In this document: piece after piece, positions 8,494-16,085 of the stretch
How the letters are laid out: every line of letters starts with the position of its first letter
How positions within the stretch are numbered: the stretch's first letter is position 1
Assembly (NCBI RefSeq): GCF_003584645.1
Contig: NZ_AP017928.1
Span: forward strand, 1,390,981 to 1,454,980
Reading direction: 5' to 3'
Source: Methylocaldum marinum
GTDB lineage: Bacteria; Pseudomonadota; Gammaproteobacteria; Methylococcales; Methylococcaceae
DNA: 64,000 nt
The notes under the pieces: model-generated
Told to the model about the DNA's origin: nothing
The model's input: the letters and a program-made list of their open reading frames with translations, nothing else
Database searches by the model: none
Translations under genes and position numbers: made by a program

Positions 8494-9906
8494 ATGACTT
8501 ACAGACTGATCTGCGGTCTTCTTGTGGCTGTGTCCGTTCTCCTGACGGCCGGCTGTTACAAGCCCGCCACGACTCGAACAAGTTATCCGGTTTACCATGG
8601 CAGCCTTCACCGGAATACCGCACCGCCCGGTGCTGCCAAGTACGCATCGGTGATCCCCGTGACCCGGTTTTCCGACAGCGCGCCCGGGTATGCCGGTACG
8701 TCTTCCATTTCCGCCAGCTCGGATCTCTTTCCGAAACCGGGGCCCATGGAGACGCAGGTCGCTTTCTGGCGCAATGTCTACGGCGTCTGGAGCCGGTCTC
8801 AAGTCATCCTGCACGACGATCGTTTCATGGACGTGATTTACCAAGTAATTCAGCTCCCCGGCAATATCATGGAGAGCTATACGCCTATCCAAAAAGAACT
8901 GATACAAGAGCGCAAGGCCTATTGGCAGTACCGGCTACGCGATCTTGAGCAGAAAGTCGCCGCGGGAGCAAATTTGGCTCCGGACGATAGGCGATTGCTC
9001 TCCAAGTTCGGCCGAAACGGCAGTTTCAGGTCCGCCCTACAGGGCGCGAGTGGGCGGCTCCGTGCTCAACGCGGCCTGCGGGAACGTTTCAAACGCGGTT
9101 TGGAAATCAGCGGCCGATATGATCGCCACTTCAGAGCCATTTTTCGAGAGGCGGGTCTTCCTGAAGATCTGGCTTATTTACCGCACGTGGAATCTTCGTT
9201 TCAGACACAGGCGCGTTCGTCGGCCGGCGCGGTCGGGGTGTGGCAGTTTACGCGCGCCGCCGCCGAGCGGTTCATGACCGTCAATTCGGTGATCGACGAG
9301 CGCCTGGATCCCGTCGCTTCGGCTCGTGGTGCCGCGCGTTATCTAAGCCACGCGTACGGTAAGCTGGGCAGTTGGCCTCTGGCGATAACGTCTTACAATC
9401 ATGGCATTTCGGGCATGATGCGTGCCAAGCAAGCTTTCGGGTACGACTTCATGCGGATCGTTTCGGATTACGACCATCCGCTATTCGGGTTCGCTTCACG
9501 TAACTTCTATGCCGAGTTCCTGGCTGCCCGGGAGATCGCCCGCCAACCTTCGCGTTTCTTTCATGAAGGCATTCGATACGAAAAATCTCTCGATTGGGAT
9601 CGTGTCGTGCTGGCGGAGAATGCCTTCGTTTCCAGTCTGGCTCGCCAATACGATACCGACAAATCTCGGCTTATTTCCCTTAACGCCGCGTGGACCGGAC
9701 CGGCCCAGTCCGACAAGGCCGCGTTACCCGCCGGCACGGAGGTCTGGTTACCGTCGGGTACGCTCCGGCAGATCGCATCCCGCGCCCCGCAGAACCGTCT
9801 CGCGGCGCAAAAGTCGGAGAGCAAAATGGCTTCGCCCAACGTCAAAGTCATTTATCCCGGCAACACTGCACCCGGAGGCCCGGGCAAGCGACCCAAGCCG
9901 TTTTAG
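8494..9906 (+). CDS. MltD-like membrane-bound lytic murein transglycosylase
   Basis: I chose ATG 8494, with a G-run at 8481-8486 as ribosome-binding site, giving 470 residues; an upstream in-frame TTG at 8479 overlaps that run. An N-terminal signal sequence ends in the lipobox LLTAGC. An SLT (lysozyme-like) domain follows with the catalytic Glu in HVESSF, AGAVGVWQFT and ITSYNHGISGM. After the catalytic domain are segments resembling weak LysM-like material (YDTDKSRLISLNAAW...ALPAGTEVWLPSG). The enzyme cleaves the MurNAc-GlcNAc bond of peptidoglycan to 1,6-anhydro products. The poorly conserved first 110 residues are Ser/Thr/Pro-rich linker. It lies between two RRM genes with no evident functional link. 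Confidence 0.9.
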   Translation: MTYRLICGLLVAVSVLLTAGCYKPATTRTSYPVYHGSLHRNTAPPGAAKYASVIPVTRFSDSAPGYAGTSSISASSDLFPKPGPMETQVAFWRNVYGVWSRSQVILHDDRFMDVIYQVIQLPGNIMESYTPIQKELIQERKAYWQYRLRDLEQKVAAGANLAPDDRRLLSKFGRNGSFRSALQGASGRLRAQRGLRERFKRGLEISGRYDRHFRAIFREAGLPEDLAYLPHVESSFQTQARSSAGAVGVWQFTRAAAERFMTVNSVIDERLDPVASARGAARYLSHAYGKLGSWPLAITSYNHGISGMMRAKQAFGYDFMRIVSDYDHPLFGFASRNFYAEFLAAREIARQPSRFFHEGIRYEKSLDWDRVVLAENAFVSSLARQYDTDKSRLISLNAAWTGPAQSDKAALPAGTEVWLPSGTLRQIASRAPQNRLAAQKSESKMASPNVKVIYPGNTAPGGPGKRPKPF

Positions 9907-10769
9907 GCGGGACGGTGGACCGGGGGGACTGCAAAAGAACTCAATTGTTCATGCGCGAATGGCCAAGCCGCGGACATGGACGCGGCTTTTCCCCCCGTTT
10001 TCGACTCCCAAAGCTTCGATAAGAAGAGCGGAAGTTTAAGATTCGAGGACATTTTCTAAGTTCGGGCTAGCAACTTTGAAAGAAATAGAGTAGGCTGCAC
10101 TTAGTTTGTCGCGGCGCAAGACCGGTCTTCGCCACGAGGATACGGAATTTTCCTTTCAGTCACTGCCCTACGGCACCTGCTAGTCCCCGCCTCCTCCCGC
10201 AAATCGCACGCGGTGTGACCTCCGGTCCACCCTGTGGTCACAGCAACCCATGCTCGTGCTCGACCGGTGCCACGCATGTCGTGGCAGGCAGGAGCCAGGA
10301 AAAAGTTTTGCATGTCCTTTCATTCGCTCGGCTACCCCAACGTGCAATTTCGTGAGGCCGCCGACCGAGGCTATGATGTCAACATAGCGAAGCAGTTGCG
10401 ATCCGTTCCAGGTCCATCGACCCCTTTTCAGTTGCGCGCTGGCGCGCCGACCGGGATCTTCGCAGCTACCGCTTTGGTCTTTTCTTTAAACGCTGAACCC
10501 GCATCGTGCTCGACGAACCCCATCGACCGCCTGGCAAGCCAGTCGGGGAGCAGGCGAACTGTTCACGAACACAGAGCGATCGTCCGCCCGCAAACTTGCC
10601 GCCCGTCCGCCATTGGAGGGCTACACGCCGCAGATGACCGGCCCTTCTGGTTTTCAGAAGCTCCGGCTGGTGCGGCACTCAACCCCGAGGCACGGCGCGT
10701 AAGTTCCGCGCCTTCGGATCATCCAACCATGACGCCGCCTATCTTGGTTGCGCCCACAGGAGACAATCC
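9907..10769. other. Long non-coding stretch before second RRM gene
   Basis: 863 bases without a convincing gene. Small inverted repeats are visible: GTGACC/GGTCAC (10215-10220 with 10236-10241) and TGCCACG/CGTGGCA (10268-10274 with 10280-10286). An open frame from 10234 exists but its translation is low-complexity and not protein-like. This may be leader sequence for the RRM gene or decayed DNA. Confidence 0.4.
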
Positions 10770-11039
10770 ATGCTGAGAATTTATGCCGGAAATCTGCCGG
10801 CCGATACCACCGAACGAGAGTTCAATGAACTTTTCGCGGAATACGGCCGGGTACGCTCGAGCGAGTTGGCTCGGGACATCTTTTCGGGACGTTGCCGCGG
10901 CTTCGGCTTCGTCGAAATGGAGGGCCATGAGGCACGCGCGGCCATTGCCGGACTGAACGGCCGCAATTTGCGCGGAAACAGCCTGCGGGTCAATCAGGAG
11001 CGGCCCCGCGAGCGGGGCGGCCGCGGCCGAAGGCGTTAA
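10770..11039 (+). CDS. RRM-domain RNA-binding protein, paralogue 2
   Basis: An 89-residue RRM protein starting at ATG 10770, with AGGAGA at about 10758-10763. RNP2 (LRIYAGNL) and RNP1 (RGFGFVEM) are intact and the tail is RPRERGGRGRRR. It differs from the protein at 8068 at only a small number of positions (for example TTEREFNELFAEYG against TENEFTELFAAYG). The upstream sequences of the two genes are unrelated by eye, so the coding regions are more conserved than their leaders. Likely a cytoplasmic single-stranded RNA binder. Confidence 0.92.
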   Translation: MLRIYAGNLPADTTEREFNELFAEYGRVRSSELARDIFSGRCRGFGFVEMEGHEARAAIAGLNGRNLRGNSLRVNQERPRERGGRGRRR

Positions 11040-11212
11040 TTCCGGTCCCCGATCGTAACCATGTGCGGGCCGTTTCGTGTCCTGCACGAATATTTACTTA
11101 CAGAATCCTTTGCAAAAAAGGTGTTTATTAGTAGACCCAGCGCACCCGTGGGCACGGGCTCGATCTGTGTTTATTAAGTATTTTTGTTTATGTCCCCATT
11201 GAGGAATTTTTG

Positions 11213-11530
11213 ATGAATACGAAATTGTATGTCGGCAACCTGAGCTACAGCATTGACAACAGCGAGCTGGAACAACTGTTCTCCCCGCATGGCACCGTAC
11301 AGTCCGCGAACGTGATCATGGATCGCGAAACGGGCCGTTCCAAAGGCTTTGGCTTCGTAGAAATGGGTAGCGATCAACAGGCCCGAGCCGCAATCAGCGC
11401 CCTTCACGGCAAGGAAGTTGGTGGACGAAGCCTGACCGTCAACGAGGCCAGACCCCGTGAAGACAGATCAGGTAGCGGATTCGGTGGCGGACGCCGTAAC
11501 GGCGGTTTCGGCGGCGGACACCGCTATTAA
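11213..11530 (+). CDS. Glycine-rich RRM RNA-binding protein
   Basis: A 105-residue protein with one RRM (RNP2 KLYVGNL, RNP1 KGFGFVEM) and a Gly/Arg-rich tail (GSGFGGGRRNGGFGGGHRY), the layout of cyanobacterial Rbp-type cold-responsive proteins. Start ATG 11213 is supported by GAGG at 11201-11204; an in-frame TTG at 11210 is too close. The leader carries the ten-base sequence GTGTTTATTA twice (11121-11130, 11167-11176) around a CCCGTGGGCACGGG palindrome. It is the most diverged of the three RRM genes and the only one with an extended Gly-rich tail. Confidence 0.92.
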   Translation: MNTKLYVGNLSYSIDNSELEQLFSPHGTVQSANVIMDRETGRSKGFGFVEMGSDQQARAAISALHGKEVGGRSLTVNEARPREDRSGSGFGGGRRNGGFGGGHRY

Positions 11531-11675
11531 GATTTGCTAAACAGGTGCCCGGCCCCGGCTAGGCGCTGTTTCAAAGCATCGTTCCGGCCTTGCATGGACA
11601 CGCGGGGCCGGGACCTGTCCGACAGTCGCAAGTAATGTCTTATAAAAACCGGTATCGGCTGTGCTTGCGAATGCT

Positions 11676-12266
11676 CTATGGATTCTCTTCGACTTCACTC
11701 TCAACCGCCGGCTGGTGTTCCCGGCAGATTTTTTCCGAGTCGGATTGCGTCAACCACTCCATAGTCAATCCGCAACGGCGCCTCCCGTCCTCCTCGATCA
11801 AATGGTACCGGCACGTCTTACAGGAGCCGAACGTCTTCAACTTGTTCGCGGCCTGCAATTCTCTCAGAATCCGATTCAAGGTCTCGGTAATTTCATTGCG
11901 GGAGCTGTCGGAAAGTCCATCGACAGCGGATTTCAGTATATTGGGCGGTATAGCATCGGAAACGACGTGAGAGCCTTCTTCCGTCAAGGCTAAATGAACA
12001 ACCCGACGGTCGTTGAGATCGGCTTCCTTCTTAATCAAGCCGCTAGACTCCAAGACACCCAGGGTTTGGGATACCGTTCCCTTGGTCAGTCCCAAGTAAT
12101 CGGCCACCGCAACGGGCGTATTGCTATACCGATTGCATCGGCTCAAATAATGCAGCGCCTCTAGCTGTACCGGTTGCAATCCCTTCGCAACGCCCGCCTT
12201 TCGGACATCCGTCCGGATGAGGTTGGCGATGCGCTCCAAGTAATCGTAAATCGATTCGGTATTCAT
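11676..12266 (-). CDS. MarR-family regulator with C-terminal cysteine cluster
   Basis: The 196-residue protein has a winged helix-turn-helix of MarR type at about 35-105 (VAVADYLGLTKGTVSQTLGVLESSGLIKKEADLNDRRVV...). This is followed by helical dimerisation segments. The last 50 residues add FGSCKTCRYH, then RRCGLTMEWL, then KICREH, giving a CxxC plus two further cysteines that could bind zinc or an Fe-S cluster. Such a tail is not part of a minimal MarR protein (about 145 residues). The divergent region upstream has several TATCG-containing inverted repeats that are plausible operators. The effector is unknown; redox or metal sensing is an inference. Confidence 0.87.
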   Translation of the reverse strand: MNTESIYDYLERIANLIRTDVRKAGVAKGLQPVQLEALHYLSRCNRYSNTPVAVADYLGLTKGTVSQTLGVLESSGLIKKEADLNDRRVVHLALTEEGSHVVSDAIPPNILKSAVDGLSDSSRNEITETLNRILRELQAANKLKTFGSCKTCRYHLIEEDGRRRCGLTMEWLTQSDSEKICREHQPAVESEVEENP

Positions 12267-12295
12267 GGCTTCAATAGTATCGCATCAATATTAGA

Positions 12296-12325
12296 TTGAC
12301 AAAGCCTTTCAAGTCTTGCTAGAGT
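12296..12325 (+). promoter_or_regulatory. Divergent promoter beside marR-type gene
   Basis: A perfect -35 TTGACA at 12296-12301 is followed after 18 bases by TAGAGT at 12320-12325. It points away from the MarR gene. The palindrome at 12328-12342 would cover the start of transcription, so occupancy should block it. Confidence 0.55.
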
Positions 12326-12327
12326 TC

Positions 12328-12342
12328 GTATCGACACGATAC
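12328..12342. promoter_or_regulatory. Candidate MarR operator palindrome
   Basis: GTATCGACACGATAC is a perfect 6-3-6 inverted repeat directly downstream of the divergent promoter. Related TATCGATA (12450-12457) and TATCGTCGATA (12478-12488) sequences lie further on, and a half-site is near the regulator start. Confidence 0.55.
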
Positions 12343-12378
12343 TTATGAGCATCCCAGAACCGACTGATCCTCTGTAGT

Positions 12379-12432
12379 GGAGTACGGCCTGTTGCCTCGA
12401 AGTTTTTGCGGAAAACGGCCGTGCTCCAACTT
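12379..12432 (+). terminator. Terminator-like hairpin ending a short divergent transcript
   Basis: GGAGTACGGCC (12379-12389) pairs with GGCCGTGCTCC (12417-12427), an 11-base-pair stem with one G-U pair and a 27-base loop. It is followed by AACTTTTT. With the promoter at 12296 this predicts a transcript of about 100 bases. The loop is long for a classical terminator. Confidence 0.4.
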
Positions 12433-12770
12433 TTTCGAAGATCTGTACCTATCGATACCACAGTTCGTATGAACAATATCGTCGATAACCGGATCAATCA
12501 TCGCCTATGTGTATGCACGATTCACATACACTCGACTTGTCCGAACCTTAATATCCGACATTCGTCCCCACTTTCAACTCGGAAACTCGGATTCAGCCCA
12601 TCCAGAGAGGGGATCTTTCCGTGCGCTGCGCCTGCGCAGCCCCCGCCGGGCTCGGATTGCGTGAACAGGACACTGCCTTGCCGTATGGATGCCGGTGTCA
12701 TGCTGTCGTTAAACGCGCCCCAGACCATCCGGGCTTGTTTGTACAACGCCATTACCGACGAAACAGAAAG

Positions 12771-13037
12771 ATGAGCCAAATTCACGTATTTGATACCTAT
12801 GCACGAAGCGCGAGCGGCAAAATCATGCACTTCGATGTGGTTCTTCCGGAAAATGACCCTGCCAAAGCTCTGCAATATGCCCGCGACTGGCTCCGGTCAA
12901 TCGGCGAGGAAGATGCCGTGGTAAATGCCGAAAATTGCGCCTATTGCCATAGCGAGCCGGATGCTCCACACGAAATGCAGAAAGATATCGAGAAGCAGGG
13001 CTATAGCATCTTTAAACTGGAAGGTTGCCCCCGGTAG
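12771..13037 (+). CDS. DUF2024 family protein
   Basis: An 88-residue soluble protein beginning at ATG 12771. The sequence IHVFDTYARSASGKIMHFDVVLP, then ALQYARDWLRSIGEE, then a Cys pair ENCAYCHSE matches the DUF2024 family, whose role is unknown. AGAAAG just before the start is a weak ribosome-binding site. It lies downstream of the MarR-controlled region, but a terminator-like hairpin intervenes, so co-regulation is uncertain. Confidence 0.8.
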   Translation: MSQIHVFDTYARSASGKIMHFDVVLPENDPAKALQYARDWLRSIGEEDAVVNAENCAYCHSEPDAPHEMQKDIEKQGYSIFKLEGCPR

Positions 13038-13805
13038 CTATCGAACTTTATAGGCGAACTCGCGTATGCCGCCGTCGAATGAAGTTTCTTTCAAACCCGG
13101 CAGTCGCTCGGGACGGACTCTCTTCCGTTAACCGAAAAAGCCATCATACCCAAGGCGACCATCACTAACAGTAGGTTGATCGGGTTCAAACCTCCGCCCG
13201 CCGCTCTTCTATCCGGCTAGCACAATTCCGCCCAATATCGTCGGAAAGGCCAAGTATAGAGGAGCCGGCAGGCATCTCAATTCGCCGGGGGAGGGCTGGT
13301 TCGCTTGCGGCGCGTACCGGCACGGGACCGAGTCCGTGTAGCGGAACCGGAAACGTCTCCACGCTTCTCCCCGTTCGGATTCGTGTACCCGTCGAAGCGT
13401 CGGGAAGTTCAGATCGGTCCGGCGGCCTACATCCAGAGTACTTATGCCACGCTAATCTGACAGATTCAGCCAGTATGTAAGCATTTTCTTACGCAATAGT
13501 CAGCTTTTTCCGACTTGAAGTGGTCGGCCATCTCCGTGTCTGCTGGCAAACCGCGACACCTCAAACCTCTCGCTCAAAAAGGGACCTTCGAATGACTGAA
13601 ATCGTGCTCTGCAATCAACCGTTGACCCGGAACATCTTCCAGGGCGAGTGCGGCATACCGATGGACGAGCTGAGCTCAACCAGCTGCAGTCCATTGACGA
13701 TGGTATTGAGTTATGCTCGAAAGTTGTGGATGAGGGATTGAGGTAGGCGGCGTATTCTGGATGGTCTTCGAAGTCATCCCTTCCTACAAGAGGAGCGAAT
13801 ACGCC
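13038..13805. other. Gene-poor stretch with possible coding fragments
   Basis: No intact gene is seen in 768 bases. The best coding-like piece is listed separately at 13600-13746. On the minus strand around 13090-13210 a short hydrophobic frame occurs (NPINLLLVMVALGMMAF), but it has no convincing start. The region looks like decayed accessory DNA leading into the IS-containing patch. Confidence 0.35.
13600..13746 (+). pseudogene. Coding-like fragment, 48 codons, no start
   Basis: Between a TGA at 13597 and a TAG at 13744 the frame reads NRALQSTVDPEHLPGRVRHT... and ends ELNQLQSIDDGIELCSKVVDEGLR. The composition is that of a real soluble protein C-terminus, unlike the other frames here. No start codon with ribosome-binding site precedes it, so I read it as the tail of a decayed gene. 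Family unknown. Confidence 0.3.
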
Positions 13806-13997
13806 ATGAGTGAAGATAAGATCATTGCGCTGAAGAATCCAGGGGCACCAGCGCCAGTGGCGCGTGAACTGACCAACCTGTCACTTGCCTATGGCGGCGA
13901 GAACGTCGTTGCATTGTCCGAAATGCTGGCTAGACTGACGGAATACAATATTGGCCTGATCGGTGCGTCGACCAACGTCTACGCCAACCGCCGATTG

Positions 13998-14064
13998 CGT
14001 CGCCATTTTTTGCGAAACCTTTTGGGACCTCCAAGTCACCAAAAGGAGCAAAAAATTGGCGACG
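13998..14064. repeat. 67-base palindrome
   Basis: The arm at 13998-14025 (CGTCGCC, T-run, GCGAAACCTTTTGG) is repeated inverted at 14039-14064 (CCAAAAGGAGC, A-run, TTGGCGACG), with small internal differences and a 13-base loop. One arm also occurs as a near-identical direct copy at 15736-15760, beyond the IS element. Confidence 0.6.
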
Positions 14065-14104
14065 AGTTATTGCCTTCGGCGCCCCGGCCGTCCCCGCTCG
14101 TCTG

Positions 14105-14217
14105 GTCCGGACCCAACAAGGGGTCCGGACACCGCTCGCAGATGACTCGACGCCCGGTCGCGATGCCTTGTGTGAGACCTCCGACCGCCGCTATCGCGTC
14201 GACCTTCGGTCTCACAC
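14105..14217. repeat. Two further strong hairpins
   Basis: GTCCGGACCC (14105-14114) faces GGGTCCGGAC (14121-14130) across a six-base loop. GTGTGAGACC (14170-14179) faces GGTCTCACAC (14208-14217) perfectly across 28 bases. Neither is followed by a T-run, so they are not ordinary terminators. Together with the 67-base palindrome they make a densely structured 220-base block. Confidence 0.5.
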
Positions 14218-14431
14218 CCGGCGCTCGGGCTTCCGGGGACTACTCGACTCGCTCGCTCACTCGCTCCATGTCTCGCAGCGGTTGAGAGCTTTGTCGGGGC
14301 GGTCAAAAACTACCGGCAGCGCTCATGGATTATCGGCAGGCGGTCACGTCCAACTCGCCCTTGAAAGCCGTCGCCAAGCAAAAAGCTCATGCCTCCTTTC
14401 AGGAAATGCAGAGGCAATTCCAAAGCGAGCT

Positions 14432-15669
14432 TACTCCCTTCTCATTCCAAAAAGGGCTATTCTTAGAGGAGAGAAGTTGACCAATTTGTGGAAGGGAGGC
14501 GGTCATGAACCGAAGAATCCGTATCCAACGGTTGGCCCCTCAAGACCGGGAGGAGTGGCAGAAGCAGTATTACCGGCACAAGGAGCAACGTCCCCGGCGT
14601 CGTCTCACGGCCTTGAAGGCCGTTTGGGACGGCCAGACTTTGGCGGACGTGTGCCGGACTCGGCACCTTCGCCGCAAGACGCTGGAGCATTGGCTGGATT
14701 GGTATCTTCATGGGGGCTTTAAGACGCTGCTGGCCCCGGAGCGGCGACGTGTTCCCCAAGCCCTGTCCTGCCAGCAACGGCGAGTCTTGCGTTACATCCT
14801 GCTGCATAAGACGCCGGCCGATTATGGCCTGGACAGCTATCAATGGACGGCCCGGCGGGCGCAGGCCCTCATCGCCGCCAAGTGGAATATTCATCTGGGA
14901 TTGGGGCGCCTGTACCCACTGTTTGATCAGTTCGGGCTTTCCCACCAGCGGGTGCATCGGGACTATGGGCCGCCTCGACCGCGGCTACAGGCGGCCTTCG
15001 TGGACGCCCTGGAAAAAAAAGGTGGAGGAAGCCAGGTCTTCGGACCGCGCTCGGGTGGCGCTGGATGAGTTTGCCCTGCGCTCCGTTCCGGATACGCATT
15101 ACGCTTGGGCCGAGCGGAATACCGCGCCCAGGGTGCCCAGCGACGAACGCCAGCGGACCCGGCTGAATGGTTTTCTGACCGTCGATTTGCACCGGGGGCT
15201 CACCGGGGTTCAATTCCGCTCCCAGGGCAAAACCGGCGATGTCGTCTTCGTCGTGGTGCTGACGGTGCTGCGCTACGTACAGCAAGGGTGCCATTGGATC
15301 ACCCTGATTCTGGACAATGCCCGCACCCATCGGCACGCCCTGGAAGTGGCCGCAAGGGAGTTGCTGTCGGAGATCGCCGAACTCGCCCACTGGCCGGACT
15401 TGAAAGCCACCACGGTGGAGTTTCCGCATACCCCCCGTACTCGCCCGCTCTCAACCCCGCCGAGTATCTGATCCATTGGGTTCGCCAAGAGACTCTTTAT
15501 CATCTACCCTGCACCTTCACGCTCCAGGAAAAGGCGGATCGCGTTCGTCACCATCTCGCCCAGGCGCCGCCCTTCACTCCCGAACAAATGCAAAAGCTCC
15601 TGCGCCATATTTACAAGTTGCCAAAGGATAAAACAGTAAAATGGCCTAAATTGGAATGAGAAGGGAGTA
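14432..15669 (+). mobile_element. IS630-family insertion sequence
   Basis: A 1,238-base element bounded by a perfect 19-base inverted repeat: TACTCCCTTCTCATTCCAA at 14432-14450 and its complement at 15651-15669. The outermost bases are TA on both sides, as expected for the TA target duplication of IS630/Tc1-mariner elements. It encodes a single DDE transposase on the plus strand whose stop codon lies inside the right repeat. The transposase frame is broken twice, so this copy is probably inactive unless the breaks are sequence errors. Confidence 0.85.
14505..15659 (+). pseudogene. IS630-type DDE transposase, two frameshifts
   Basis: ATG 14505 opens an N-terminal helix-turn-helix region (LTALKAVWDGQTLADVCRTRHLRRKTLEHWLDWY). 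After residue 170 the frame moves +1 at the A8 tract 15013-15020; with seven A it would read EKKVEEARSS onward. The middle carries DEFALRSVPD and LILDNARTH, the first and second catalytic Asp regions. At the C6 tract 15431-15436 the frame returns; with seven C it would read HTPPYSPALNPAEY, containing the third catalytic residue. The tail ends KLPKDKTVKWPKLE. Both breaks are single-base changes in homopolymers and compensate each other in frame. Confidence 0.85.
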
Positions 15670-16085
15670 GGTTTATTTGCTTAGCTGTTGCATCTCGGTA
15701 GAGAAAATGTTGATCCGACTGCACAAGCAATGACATCGCCATTTTTTGCGAAATCTTTTGAACATCCTAAACAAGTGGGTGCGCTCGGACAGGTGGAGAA
15801 CAACGCCCGTCACTCGCGTCTCAGTCGCCGGTAAAACACCCGATTGCCGCACGCCCTCTCAGGGCATGCGGCAATCCCGATGTCACAATCTCGCTCACCA
15901 CAGACCGCTTGGGTATGTTTCGGAACCTTCACCATAGCGTCACCCAGCCGAAAAAATGGCGCGGAATTTGACCTTTAATGGGATTCCCGATCTGAAAAGC
16001 AATCTTCCCGGACGAGAATCGGTCACTCTTGCATCCGTACGGGAATGTTCAGCGTCGATCGCGTTAGCTGGTGAGTTCCGCTCAA
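15670..16085. other. Intergenic DNA after the IS element
   Basis: No gene is seen in 416 bases. It holds the direct-repeat arm at 15736-15760. It also holds a strong hairpin, GATTGCCGCACGCCCT (15842-15857) against AGGGCATGCGGCAATC (15861-15876), with one mismatch. That hairpin lacks a T-run. Confidence 0.45.

Larger units (their letters stand above)
12267..12770. other. MarR-flanking regulatory region and DUF2024 upstream sequence
   Basis: The 504-base gap contains the plus-strand promoter, operator palindrome and terminator listed separately. It also holds further TATCG boxes at about 12274-12292, 12450-12457 and 12478-12491. No gene longer than a ten-codon frame at 12345 is seen. Confidence 0.5.
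13806..14431 (+). pseudogene. Interrupted hypothetical gene (palindrome cluster inside, IS630 at its 3' end)
   Basis: ATG 13806 has AGGAG at 13791-13795 and opens MSEDKIIALKNPGAPAPV... continuing with ELTNLSLAYGGENVVALSEM and LTEYNIGLIGASTNVYANRR, a plausible helical protein. At about 13998 this gives way to a run of large palindromes whose translation is not protein-like, stopping at 14285. In the same frame from about 14325 a protein-like stretch returns (MDYRQAVTSNSPLKAVAKQK, then FQEMQRQFQSEL) and is cut at 14432 by the IS element. I infer one gene broken twice. Its family is not recognised; the first residues resemble the start of some IS256-type transposases, but the rest does not. Confidence 0.4.

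Noticed and set aside
10234..10776. 180-codon open frame before the second RRM gene
   Set aside because: No ribosome-binding site, no domain, and it ends inside the next start; composition is not protein-like.
15013..15020. Programmed -1 frameshift in the IS630 transposase
   Set aside because: The frame change needed is +1, and a second break occurs downstream; mutation or sequence error fits better.
15842..15876. Terminator after the IS element
   Set aside because: The hairpin is strong but no T-run follows on either strand.
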